Of a DNA stretch of 64,000 bases, positions 47,728 through 56,374 are shown piece after piece. Every line of letters begins with the position of its first letter. Position 1 is the first letter of the stretch. A model generated the notes under the pieces. It was given only the letters and a program-made list of their open reading frames with translations. It ran no database searches and was not told the DNA's origin. A program made the position numbers and the translations under genes. Source of the stretch: Methylomonas sp. (GTDB taxonomy: Bacteria; Pseudomonadota; Gammaproteobacteria; Methylococcales; Methylomonadaceae); contig NZ_JALOBS010000008.1 in NCBI RefSeq assembly GCF_023228165.1, positions 1-64,000 of the forward strand, written 5' to 3'.

Positions 47728-47871
47728 TCAGGAATTCGGCTTACGCATCGTATCGCAAGACTGATCGATACCGTGAGTATCGATGTCGCAGACCGATTCC
47801 AGCCACATGGCGTTGATGATGCCGAACGCGGCGGCAAAGCCTACGCCCAAAATCCAAGCGAAATACCACAT
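47728..47871 (-). CDS. cydX: Cytochrome bd oxidase small subunit CydX
   Basis: A 47-residue single-helix protein. It begins MWYFAWILGVGFAAAFGI and continues NAMWLES, the standard CydX/YbgT pattern, followed by a 20-residue tail with two cysteines (SVCDID, QSCDT). CydX stabilises the haem sites of CydAB. AAGGAG lies before the ATG at 47871, and cydB ends ten bases upstream. Confidence 0.93.
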   Translation of the reverse strand: MWYFAWILGVGFAAAFGIINAMWLESVCDIDTHGIDQSCDTMRKPNS

Positions 47872-47881
47872 AGTTTTCTCC

Positions 47882-49021
47882 TTAATAAAGTGTATGACTG
47901 TCTTTTAAGACTGCCGCTTCCGTGACGCTACCCCAAATAATTCGGTAAACGAAGCGGGTGTAAAGCAATACGATGGGTAGAAAAATCACCGTAATCCAAA
48001 ATGCCAATACCATGGTGGAATAACTGGAACTGGCATCCCATAAGGTCAAACTGGAATTCGGATCGGTTGAGGAAATCAGCAAGAAGGGGAATAAAGCAAA
48101 ACCCACGCTCAAGGCGGTGCCTGTAACGCCCACGCAGCTGAATAGAAACGCGCCCATTCTGGATTCGCCCTTGCCCATCCACCAAGCCATGGCAAAACCG
48201 CCCAAACCGGCCATCGGTGCCAACCACATCCAGGGGTACTGCATAAAATGCGCTATCCAGCCAGCACCATCGCCGATGACGGTTTTATGCATGGGATTGG
48301 AAGGCGCCTCGGTGCCGGCCATTTGGGTGATCTCGGGACGATCGATACCGACAAATACCCACAACATCACCGCACTCAACGCCGCAACCAGCACCGGCCC
48401 CAGAAATTCCACCGCCAGTACGGCCCGGTCATGAATCACGTCTTCGCTGCGCCATTTCAAAAACAACGCCCCGTGAAACGTGGTCAGTAACAAACCGGTC
48501 ACACCGCACAGCAGCGCAAACGGGCTCAATAAAGCCCAGAACGAACCGTCATAGAAGGTCCGCAAATCCTGATCCAGGTGAAACGGCAGGCCTAAAATCA
48601 GGTTACCCACCAACACCCCTATCAAAACCGGCGGCAAGGTTCCGCCTAAAAACAAAGCCCAATCCCAGGCATTGCGCCAGCCGGGATTATCCAATTTGCT
48701 GCGATAATCGAAACCGGCTGGACGAAAGAACAATGCAAACAACACCAGTAGCATGGCGACATACAAGCCGGAAAACAAAGTGGCATAGACAGCGGGCCAA
48801 ATGGCAAATATCGCCCCACCCAGCAGCACCAACCAAACTTGATTACCTTCCCAGGTAGCGCCGACGGTATTGATAATCACCCGCCTTTCCACATCGGTTT
48901 TACCGATAAACGGTAATAAAGTACTGACACCGAAATCAAAGCCTTCCGTCAGAGCAAAGGCGATGCCGACCACACCGATAAACACCCACCAAATTACACG
49001 TATCGTTTCATAATCGAACAT
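47882..49021 (-). CDS. cydB: Cytochrome bd ubiquinol oxidase subunit II
   Basis: A 379-residue polytopic membrane subunit. The N-terminal IRVIWWVFIGVVGIAFALTEG and DFGVSTLLPFIGKTDVERR are diagnostic; GATWEGNQVWLVLLGGAIF follows. It forms the oxidase with CydA and CydX, reducing O2 to water with quinol. AAAGGAG precedes the ATG, three bases after the accessory gene at 49025-49570. Confidence 0.95.
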   Translation of the reverse strand: MFDYETIRVIWWVFIGVVGIAFALTEGFDFGVSTLLPFIGKTDVERRVIINTVGATWEGNQVWLVLLGGAIFAIWPAVYATLFSGLYVAMLLVLFALFFRPAGFDYRSKLDNPGWRNAWDWALFLGGTLPPVLIGVLVGNLILGLPFHLDQDLRTFYDGSFWALLSPFALLCGVTGLLLTTFHGALFLKWRSEDVIHDRAVLAVEFLGPVLVAALSAVMLWVFVGIDRPEITQMAGTEAPSNPMHKTVIGDGAGWIAHFMQYPWMWLAPMAGLGGFAMAWWMGKGESRMGAFLFSCVGVTGTALSVGFALFPFLLISSTDPNSSLTLWDASSSYSTMVLAFWITVIFLPIVLLYTRFVYRIIWGSVTEAAVLKDSHTLY

Positions 49022-49024
49022 AGC

Positions 49025-49570
49025 TTACTCCTTTGGTAAAGATGGTTGCATTGTGCCGTGGCGGTGCATTTTATGCTTGCATTGCTCGGGCTTTTCACCG
49101 ACTGCGTGCCGGGCATGATCGCTGAGCTGCGCATTGAAATACCGATGAATTGCATCCACCAGACTTGAGTCTTCGGCGGAATATTCGATTTCCGCGCCAT
49201 TCGGCAATTCCCGGTAATCGGAACGCACCTTGGCATAACCAGCCGCCAGCTCGGCAAGGCCGGGCATATCGTCGCCGTGAATCTGCCGCTGGCGGGAAAA
49301 ATCGCCTTGACGGAAGCCTTGACTGATTTGCAGCAAATGCCGGCGGATCAAGGCGATTTGTTCCGCATCGCCAGTATTGTAGGCTATCACTTGCTGAATA
49401 CCGCCATGCATGGTTTTGTCGAACACATGCAGGGTTTTTTCCAAATTAAACGGCATCACATGCCGGCCACGGTCGGCAACGGTATCCAGCCTTTCCGAAC
49501 TGACCGGCGGCTGGGCCTGCACCGCGGTCGCAGCCATCAACATGCCCAGTATAAAATTGAATTTTTTCAT
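49025..49570 (-). CDS. Secreted accessory protein inserted between cydA and cydB
   Basis: A 181-residue protein with a signal peptide ending AVQA. The core FDKTMHGGIQQVIAYNTGDA, IHGDDMPGLAEL and YFNAQLSDHARHA matches a small uncharacterised family sometimes labelled aspartate carbamoyltransferase, a label its sequence does not support. A His/Cys/Met-rich tail (CKHKMHRHG) could bind metal. GGGGGA precedes the ATG. It sits 15 bases after cydA and 3 before cydB, so it is cotranscribed with the oxidase; a role in haem or metal handling for it is inference. Confidence 0.75.
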   Translation of the reverse strand: MKKFNFILGMLMAATAVQAQPPVSSERLDTVADRGRHVMPFNLEKTLHVFDKTMHGGIQQVIAYNTGDAEQIALIRRHLLQISQGFRQGDFSRQRQIHGDDMPGLAELAAGYAKVRSDYRELPNGAEIEYSAEDSSLVDAIHRYFNAQLSDHARHAVGEKPEQCKHKMHRHGTMQPSLPKE

Positions 49571-49585
49571 GTTTATCCCCCTGCC

Positions 49586-51148
49586 TTAGTGGGCGGCCGC
49601 GGTTTGTTCGAAACAATAGCGCCCGGTATGCAGACTGCTAGGCCCGATGCGCACATACTTGATCATCAAATACATCTCGATAATCAACAATACGGTGTAA
49701 AACAGCACAAAACCGCCGATGCTAAACCAGAGCTGGTCGGCACTGAGACTAGACACGCTTAAGTGAGTCGGCAATATGCCGGAAATCGTCCAGGGCTGCC
49801 GGCCGACTTCAGCCACAAACCAACCGGTTTCCGCGGCAATCCAGGGCAAGGGAATGCACCATACCGCCATCCGCATCAGCCAGCGTTTTTGATCGGCTAC
49901 TCGAGTCGCGCAGTAGTAAAAACTCATGACAAAAATAAACAGCATGGTAAAACCGCAGGCCACCATGATTCTAAACGTCCAAAACAGCGGCGCGACCTTG
50001 GGCAGCGTATCGTCCGCGGCTTTTTCGATCATGGCGGCATCGGCATCCACCACATTCTCGGTATATTTTTTCAGCAATAAGCCATAACCCAAATCGGCTT
50101 TACGGACGGCAAAGTTTTGTTTGACACTGTCACTAGTATCGCCTGTACGCAACTTTTGCAAGTCCGCATAGGCCAGCATGCCGTTTTTGATGCGTTGCTT
50201 GCTTTCCGCGCGCAAGTCTTTCAAACCCTTGACTTCCTCACTGATGGAACGAGTGGCAATTAACCCCAACACATAAGGAATCTTAATGGCGTAGCGGGTT
50301 TCTTGGTTTTCCTGATCCGGTAAGCCGAACAGGGTAAAACCGGCCGGCGCAGGCTCGGTTTCCCATTCGGCTTCGATGGCGGCCAGTTTGACTTTTTGGG
50401 TTTCGCCTTCGGTATAGCCGCTTTCGTCGCCCAGCACGATTACCGACAAAATCGAAGCCAAGCCGAATGCCGAAGCGATGGAGAACGAGCGTCTGGCAAA
50501 ACCGATATCCCGCTTGTTAAGCAAATACCAGGAGCTGATACCCAACACAAACATGGAGCCCGTCACATACCCCGCCGCCACGGTATGCACGAATTTAACC
50601 TGTGCCACCGGATTAAAAAACACATCGGCGAAGCTGGTCATTTCCATGCGCAGGGTTTCGTAATTAAACTCGGCCCCTACCGGATATTGCATCCAGCCGT
50701 TGGCGATCAGAATCCACAATGCCGACAAACTGGTGCCCACGGCCAGCAGCCAAGTCACTACCAGATGCTGGGTCTTACTTAACTTATCCCAGCCGAAGAA
50801 AAACAAGCCCACAAAGGTTGATTCCAGAAAAAACGCCATCCAGCCTTCCGCAGCCAACAGCGGCCCGAAGATATCACCGACATAATGCGAATAATAGGCC
50901 CAGTTAGTGCCGAACTGGAACTCTAACGTCAACCCGGTGGTTACCCCCATGGCGAAGTTGATACCGAACAACTTGCCCCAAAACTTGGTCATGTCCTTGT
51001 ACACCTCTTTACCGGTCATCACATACACCGACTCCATAATGCCGAGGATGAAGGTCATGCCCAAGGTTAAAGGCACGAATAAAAAATGATACAGTGCGGT
51101 CAGCCCGAACTGCATCCTGGACAGCATGACAATGTCATCACCGAACAT
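49586..51148 (-). CDS. cydA: Cytochrome bd ubiquinol oxidase subunit I
   Basis: A 520-residue subunit carrying haems b558, b595 and d. The N-terminal LTALYHFLFVPLTLG holds His21, the b595/d ligand; the later FVHTVAAGYVTGSMFV holds a haem b558 His, and a long Q loop (residues about 255-385) makes this the L-type, as in E. coli. GDESGYTEGE is the quinol-site start. AGGAG precedes the ATG. The cydP frame overlaps its start by 11 bases. Confidence 0.96.
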   Translation of the reverse strand: MFGDDIVMLSRMQFGLTALYHFLFVPLTLGMTFILGIMESVYVMTGKEVYKDMTKFWGKLFGINFAMGVTTGLTLEFQFGTNWAYYSHYVGDIFGPLLAAEGWMAFFLESTFVGLFFFGWDKLSKTQHLVVTWLLAVGTSLSALWILIANGWMQYPVGAEFNYETLRMEMTSFADVFFNPVAQVKFVHTVAAGYVTGSMFVLGISSWYLLNKRDIGFARRSFSIASAFGLASILSVIVLGDESGYTEGETQKVKLAAIEAEWETEPAPAGFTLFGLPDQENQETRYAIKIPYVLGLIATRSISEEVKGLKDLRAESKQRIKNGMLAYADLQKLRTGDTSDSVKQNFAVRKADLGYGLLLKKYTENVVDADAAMIEKAADDTLPKVAPLFWTFRIMVACGFTMLFIFVMSFYYCATRVADQKRWLMRMAVWCIPLPWIAAETGWFVAEVGRQPWTISGILPTHLSVSSLSADQLWFSIGGFVLFYTVLLIIEMYLMIKYVRIGPSSLHTGRYCFEQTAAAH

Positions 51149-51416
51149 GGGAAGGCTCCTTTTTTAAAGATTGAGACGAGAAATCGACTGGCGCAACCGC
51201 GTTTGCCGACGATAAGGCAAAGTGTTCGGCCATATCCGGCTTGTCGACAGGCCTGTCCTGCCAACGAAAAATTAAAAACCATAAACCGATCAGCAATACG
51301 ATTTTAATCAGCAATGCCGCGGCTATTTCCCAGCGCAGCAGACTGGGCCTGGGTAAGTGTGGCTTGAATGAATTTGAGTTAATCATAAAATTACCGTTTT
51401 GTAATGTACAAGACAA
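51138..51416 (-). CDS. cydP: Cytochrome oxidase small subunit CydP
   Basis: A 92-residue single-pass protein: WEIAAALLIKIVLLIGLWFLI is the helix, followed by FRWQDRPVDKPDMAEHF, the CydP pattern. The strongest ribosome site (GGAGGGG) precedes the TTG at 51416; an ATG at 51386 gives an 82-residue form with a poorer site. It overlaps cydA by 11 bases and is first in cydP-cydA-x-cydB-cydX. Confidence 0.82.
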   Translation of the reverse strand: MSCTLQNGNFMINSNSFKPHLPRPSLLRWEIAAALLIKIVLLIGLWFLIFRWQDRPVDKPDMAEHFALSSANAVAPVDFSSQSLKKEPSHVR

Positions 51417-51454
51417 AACAGCCCCTCCGGAATGAAGTCATTCAGGTAAGCTGA

Positions 51455-52480
51455 TTAATGCATCATCGTGGACTGCGGCATCTTCATGAGATGCCCGGTT
51501 TTCAACATCTGCCAGCCACGCTGCGCCATCATCACTCCCATCACAATCACCAGAATGCCGGATACCCGAGCCAACTGGTGCATGGTCTTGGCTGACAATA
51601 ATGTTGCGAATAATCCAAAGCCCCAAAGCGGCAGCAAGGTACCCAGACTGAACATCAATAAAATCATGCCGCCTTGCAAGGGATCGCCACTACCGGCCGC
51701 CATGATATACATGGCTTGCAACGGGCCACATCCCAGCAACAGGCCGCTCCACAGGCCGGTGGTCAGTGCGTTACGTTGTTTCCGTATCCCGGCATTGATC
51801 TGGCGATTCAGCGAACTGGGCAAACGCAAGGTAAATCGGCGTAAAAAGTCAAACACATTCAGCATCTTCAAACCATACAGCACTAAAAACACACTGGCTG
51901 CCAACGCGGCAAATCCACGTATTTGCGGCGTAATGGCAATGCTTGCTCCCAGCAGGCCAAAGCCGGCGCCCAACGAGGTATAGGATATGGCCTTACCCAC
52001 GCCATAACTCAAATGCGCCAGTACTTGTCTGAATTTAGATCGACTGGTATCGGTATAACCCACCACGAAACTGCCGCACATCCCGATACAATGAAACCCG
52101 GTCAAAAAACCGATGCCAAATAAAACAGCATAACCGGCCTGTGGCTCTATCATTTGCATCACGGTCGGCATTTGGCTTTTGCCCCAAAATACCACACCGC
52201 CGACGATGATCAGCAAAATTAAAAAAGCCAATATGGTACGCAGTATGCCGAGTCTTCGCGCCTTGGGCGGGTTAACAATATAGCCCTTGTTAATAATAGC
52301 CTGTTGAATTGCCGCCCACCCCACAAGGGAGTCATCGTAAACCACATCCACAATCTGCTGAATGTAACTGGCCGAGACCCGCTCTACGCCGGGTAGCTCT
52401 GCAACGGCTTCGATAATGATGTCTTCGCAACCCGTACATTGCATGCCATCGACTTTAAAATGCTTATGTTTAGTCGCCAT
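51455..52480 (-). CDS. HMA domain fused to TauE/SafE-like (UreH/DsbD-type) membrane domain
   Basis: A 341-residue fusion. Residues 1-75 form a heavy-metal-associated domain with the copper motif GMQCTGC (C15, C18). A linker helix (residues 80-105) leads to six helices with GIGFLTGFHCIGMCGSFVVGY and LLGCGPLQAMYIMAAGSGDPL, the cysteine-bearing pattern of the DsbD/UreH-like transmembrane family often annotated as sulfite exporter. A role in copper delivery or thiol redox transfer is more likely than sulfite export; this is inference. AGGAGG precedes the ATG. It lies between the cyd operon and the multicopper oxidase. Confidence 0.82.
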   Translation of the reverse strand: MATKHKHFKVDGMQCTGCEDIIIEAVAELPGVERVSASYIQQIVDVVYDDSLVGWAAIQQAIINKGYIVNPPKARRLGILRTILAFLILLIIVGGVVFWGKSQMPTVMQMIEPQAGYAVLFGIGFLTGFHCIGMCGSFVVGYTDTSRSKFRQVLAHLSYGVGKAISYTSLGAGFGLLGASIAITPQIRGFAALAASVFLVLYGLKMLNVFDFLRRFTLRLPSSLNRQINAGIRKQRNALTTGLWSGLLLGCGPLQAMYIMAAGSGDPLQGGMILLMFSLGTLLPLWGFGLFATLLSAKTMHQLARVSGILVIVMGVMMAQRGWQMLKTGHLMKMPQSTMMH

Positions 52481-52512
52481 GCTCTTACCCTCCTGGCAGC
52501 CGGTTATAACGT

Positions 52513-54237
52513 TTATTCCACGGAAAAGTCACGCATCATGCCCATATCTTCATGTTCGAGATTATGGCAATGAAACATGAACAAACCTTTGAAGTCTTGG
52601 AAAGGCTTGATGATTTTGACCCGTTCGCCCGGCATCACTAATACCGTATCTTTCCAGCCGCCTTCGATAAAACCGTCTTTAACCGAGGCATAGCCCTTGC
52701 TCTCGGGACCGTCCAGACTGCGCCTGAGGATCTGGAAATATTGGCCGTGCAGATGTATCGGATGCGCCATGGACATCATCATGCCCATACCGCCGCCATG
52801 CCGCATTCCCATGCCCATGCCTTTCCCGCCGCCTTCATGATTCATACCGCGCATGCCCATGCCGCCCATCTTGTGACCGCTTTGTTCGCCCCCATCGTGC
52901 CGCCCGGCGGATTTTGCAGTACCACCATGACCGCCGCCGTGGGCGTGGAAAATTTCCATCAACTGCACGGTATCGAATGGAATCCGCTCATTGGGCTGTA
53001 GGTCGTTATAGGCATAAGGCCGGCCGTTCAGAACCATTCTCATGGGGCCTTCGGAAATACCGATCGGCACCGGCTTATGCGGATTGGCGGTATCAGCCAA
53101 GGTATAGCGTTTAATAATAGACAATTTTTGCGGCAAGGCCGGACTGTCGCTCACCTGTTTAGTCACCTTGATACTGAAGATCGGATAGTCGCTGCCTACT
53201 GGCAAACTCGAACCATGCATACCTCGTCCGCCGCCCATCATACCCGGCAATACGCCGGAAAACTCACGGCTACGCAACACCAGCCGCGAGCCGACTTTCC
53301 GCCCGCTGAAATCGGCCCAGACATCCAAGCGCTCGCCGGGGGCCAGCATGACATAGGATTTTTTGACGGGTTTTTCCAACAAACCGCCATCGGTACCGAT
53401 TACGGTAATGGGTGTGTTATCGTCCCACGCCAGCTTGTAAATGCGTGCCGTGGATGCGTTGAGCACTCTAAAACGGTAAGCCCGACTGGCAACATCAAGA
53501 TGAAAGTTGGGCAAACCGTTGACTAAAATCCGGTCGCCGTAAAACCCCATCATCCTGTCGCGCATGTGGCGGGCATAAATCAACTGATTATTGTTATCGA
53601 ACAAACGATCCTGAATCACCAGCGGGATTTCGAATTCGCCATCCGGTAGCCCCAGGCGTTTTTCCTCGTCGTCATTGACGATAATCGCCCCGGCCAGACC
53701 GTGATACACCTGTTTGGCGGTAGTATTGTGCGGATGCGGATGGTAAATATTCATACTGGCGCGATTCAACATTTCGAACTCGTAAACAAAAGTTTCGCCT
53801 TTGCCTATCGAGTATACGGGATGCCCATCCACCTCGGCCGGCACATGCAAGCCATGCCAGTGGGTAATAGTGAGCTCATCCAGCTGGTTATGTAAATTGA
53901 TGCGGATTTTCTGGCCTTTTTGAAAACGCAATATCGGCCCCAGATATGAACCGGGCAGTTGCGTCAGGGTATTGGCCGGACCTTTTACCAGCGTGGCGAA
54001 ATATTGTTGCACCCGGGTTACGTTGCCGGGCAAAATGCCAATAGATGATGGCTTACAGACCAGATCGATTTCTACATCCGAATGAAAATTGGGCGAGGCT
54101 TTACGCGCCGGTAATTTCGGCATATCGCTCATGCCTTCCATGGCCTGTAACCAGCTGGGCACCCCGGCCCAAGCCAATAGTCCGACACCGGTTTGTGTAA
54201 AAAAACGACGGCGGGAAGGATTATTTGCCTGCTTCAT
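52513..54237 (-). CDS. Multicopper oxidase with His/Gly/Met-rich insertion, Tat-exported
   Basis: A 574-residue three-cupredoxin oxidase. A twin-arginine signal (SRRRFFTQTGVGLLAW) starts the protein. Copper ligands are in HWHGLHVP, HPHPHNTT, HPIHLHGQYF and FHCHNLEHEDMGMM, the last giving the type 1 and trinuclear sites. Between residues about 435 and 510 is a His-, Gly- and Met-rich insert (for example GGMGMRGMNHEGGGKGMGM), as in CueO-like cuprous oxidases. Oxidation of Cu(I) in the periplasm is the likely job. The ATG at 54237 has GAGGAG eight bases before it. Confidence 0.92.
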   Translation of the reverse strand: MKQANNPSRRRFFTQTGVGLLAWAGVPSWLQAMEGMSDMPKLPARKASPNFHSDVEIDLVCKPSSIGILPGNVTRVQQYFATLVKGPANTLTQLPGSYLGPILRFQKGQKIRINLHNQLDELTITHWHGLHVPAEVDGHPVYSIGKGETFVYEFEMLNRASMNIYHPHPHNTTAKQVYHGLAGAIIVNDDEEKRLGLPDGEFEIPLVIQDRLFDNNNQLIYARHMRDRMMGFYGDRILVNGLPNFHLDVASRAYRFRVLNASTARIYKLAWDDNTPITVIGTDGGLLEKPVKKSYVMLAPGERLDVWADFSGRKVGSRLVLRSREFSGVLPGMMGGGRGMHGSSLPVGSDYPIFSIKVTKQVSDSPALPQKLSIIKRYTLADTANPHKPVPIGISEGPMRMVLNGRPYAYNDLQPNERIPFDTVQLMEIFHAHGGGHGGTAKSAGRHDGGEQSGHKMGGMGMRGMNHEGGGKGMGMGMRHGGGMGMMMSMAHPIHLHGQYFQILRRSLDGPESKGYASVKDGFIEGGWKDTVLVMPGERVKIIKPFQDFKGLFMFHCHNLEHEDMGMMRDFSVE

Positions 54238-54309
54238 AACAGCTCCTCGATCTGAATCGATCATTATTATAATAGTTATATTTTGCGGACCTCCTTGTCG
54301 TTGTTAGAC

Positions 54310-54732
54310 TCAACCGTTGTCCGACGGTGGTTTCAGAATCACTCGCGTGGATATCGCCAGCAATAAGATCGCCGCGGACACCCATAACATGCCCATGCCG
54401 GCTTCGTGATGGGCCGACACATCGGCAATCACCAGTCTGGCCAACGCGGTAATCGCGACATAGATCAGGCATCGTACGGGCATGACGTTGGTTTTGAAAT
54501 AAATTCCGACCATCGCCCCCAGCTCAAGATAAATGAACAGCAGCAGAATATCACCGATGGTAGCGTGACCCTGCGCCACCATACCGGCATAAGCGAAGAC
54601 CGCCGACCAGACAATACTTGCGCCGATTACGAATAACGCCAGATAATGAAACGCTTCAATCAGCAGATTACCCAACTGGTCCGACCAGACTTTCAAACCG
54701 GAATGTAACTCATTAAAACGTTCAGGCTTCAT
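54310..54732 (-). CDS. psiE: PsiE-family membrane protein
   Basis: A 140-residue protein with four membrane helices: FHYLALFVIGASIVWSAVF, GDILLLFIYLELGAMVGIYF, LIYVAITALARLVI and WVSAAILLLAISTRVIL. It matches the phosphate-starvation-inducible PsiE family, whose function is unknown. The ATG at 54732 lies four bases after the TauE gene; an in-frame TTG at 54768 has no ribosome site. Confidence 0.82.
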   Translation of the reverse strand: MKPERFNELHSGLKVWSDQLGNLLIEAFHYLALFVIGASIVWSAVFAYAGMVAQGHATIGDILLLFIYLELGAMVGIYFKTNVMPVRCLIYVAITALARLVIADVSAHHEAGMGMLWVSAAILLLAISTRVILKPPSDNG

Positions 54733-54736
54733 ATTG

Positions 54737-55666
54737 TTAATGTCCGTCCGCTGGTTTTTGTTTGCCAAGCATAACGCGATCGGCTTTATGTACCCAAGTG
54801 CCGATGCGGAGCAAACTCAAAATGACCGGCAAACCGAATAACAGCCAGACCAGTCCGTGCGCATTGCTAAACCAGGCTTGGCTACTACTTAGCAATTCAT
54901 CCGTTAACGATTGCGACAACACATAAATACCGACACCAACCACCATCACCCCGAAACCACGACGTAGCCAAGCCGGCTTGATGTGACCGGAAAGCACGGC
55001 ACCCAGACCGCTACCGACTAAGGCACCGGTCATAACAAGCATGGTCAAGGGCATATCCAGCTCCGCATGTTGGCTAAAACCGGCAAATCCCGCCAAGGCA
55101 TTCATCACAATAATCAATAACGAAGTACCGACGGCACCCTGCATAGGCAAACCCACCAGCAAAGTCAAGGCGGGCACGATCAAAAAACCGCCGCCCACAC
55201 CCACCATCCCCGTCAGGCCGCCCACGAAAAAACCGTCAAAAAGTACCCGCAAATACGGTACTTTTAACGGACAAACCGAAGCGGACTCCATATTTGAATC
55301 GGAATCGGCTTGACCCTTAGTCCTTCGCAGCATCAATAGCCCGGTTGACAGACTGATCAACCCGAATAAGGTCATCAGCAAGTCCGAGGAAAAATGCGCG
55401 GCCAAGCGTCCGCCGGCGAAAGCTCCCAGCATGCCGGACAAACCGAAAAACAGCCCGCTTTTCCAACATACCGACCGGCGGCGAGCATGCGGGATCAATG
55501 CCATCAAACTGGAAATACCCACCACAACAAACGAGGTCACAATAGCGGTTTTCGGTTCCACGTTCAACAAATACACCAGCATAGGCACCGTTAGAATAGA
55601 ACCGCCGCCGCCCAACAGTCCCAGCAATAAACCGATGACCAGAGACAGCGACAAGGTAAGCAACAT
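54737..55666 (-). CDS. TauE/SafE-family sulfite/sulfonate exporter
   Basis: A 309-residue permease with about eight helices. LLGLLGGGGSILTVPMLVYLL and GGLTGMVGVGGGFLIVPALTLL are the two inverted repeats of the DUF81/TauE family (given in part). Next to a persulfide dioxygenase, which produces sulfite, it plausibly exports sulfite. It starts nine bases after that gene. Confidence 0.87.
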   Translation of the reverse strand: MLLTLSLSLVIGLLLGLLGGGGSILTVPMLVYLLNVEPKTAIVTSFVVVGISSLMALIPHARRRSVCWKSGLFFGLSGMLGAFAGGRLAAHFSSDLLMTLFGLISLSTGLLMLRRTKGQADSDSNMESASVCPLKVPYLRVLFDGFFVGGLTGMVGVGGGFLIVPALTLLVGLPMQGAVGTSLLIIVMNALAGFAGFSQHAELDMPLTMLVMTGALVGSGLGAVLSGHIKPAWLRRGFGVMVVGVGIYVLSQSLTDELLSSSQAWFSNAHGLVWLLFGLPVILSLLRIGTWVHKADRVMLGKQKPADGH

Positions 55667-55675
55667 GATAGCTCC

Positions 55676-56374
55676 CTAATCCTGTTCCACGACCAGCCCG
55701 CAGGACTGGTTGGCCGGCAAGGCTTTATCGATAAATTTAGGATAAGCCAGTTTCAAGTCCTGCATGATGGCGATGAATTCTTCCCGAGTCCGGCCACCGC
55801 CCAAGCGGCTGTTTTTTGCTATTTCCTGCTTGATAGTCGAAACCGTATTGCCTTGGTAATCATGCCCCGGATACACCAGAGTATCGGCTGGCAAGCTGAA
55901 TAACTTACGGGTGATACTGTCATAAAGCAGACCGGCATCGCCTTGTTGAAAATCGGTACGGCCACTGCCGTTGATTAATAATGCATCTCCGGTAAACACC
56001 CTGTCGGCCATCACATAACTGACGCAACCGCCGGTATGGCCGGGTGTATGCCGCACTTCCAAATCCAGATCACCCACCTGCAACGTCACGCCATCGGTTA
56101 CCAACAAATCGGCGCACATGGCTCCGGCATCCCGATGTACCACGCTTTTACTGCCAATTTGCTCCCGCAATTGGCCCGCCGCTGTAACATGATCGGCATG
56201 CACGTGAGTTTCCAGCGTGTAAATCAGTTTTAAATTAAGGTTTTGCAGCAAGTTGAGATACTGATCGATTTCCGACACCACCGGATCAATCAATAGTGCC
56301 CGACGGGTACGTTGGCAACCCAGCAAATAACTGTAGGTAGAGGTCTCGGTTTCAAAAAGCTGTCTGAAGATCAT
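55676..56374 (-). CDS. Persulfide dioxygenase (ETHE1-like)
   Basis: A 232-residue metallo-beta-lactamase-fold non-haem iron enzyme that oxidises glutathione persulfide to sulfite. The metal motif is THVHADHVTAAGQLR, with the ETHE1-type HxHxDH; TPGHTGGCVSYV, DALLINGSGRTDFQ and VYPGHDYQG are intact. First gene of a unit with the TauE permease, PsiE and possibly the multicopper oxidase. An AT-rich region upstream may carry an operator. Confidence 0.9.
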   Translation of the reverse strand: MIFRQLFETETSTYSYLLGCQRTRRALLIDPVVSEIDQYLNLLQNLNLKLIYTLETHVHADHVTAAGQLREQIGSKSVVHRDAGAMCADLLVTDGVTLQVGDLDLEVRHTPGHTGGCVSYVMADRVFTGDALLINGSGRTDFQQGDAGLLYDSITRKLFSLPADTLVYPGHDYQGNTVSTIKQEIAKNSRLGGGRTREEFIAIMQDLKLAYPKFIDKALPANQSCGLVVEQD

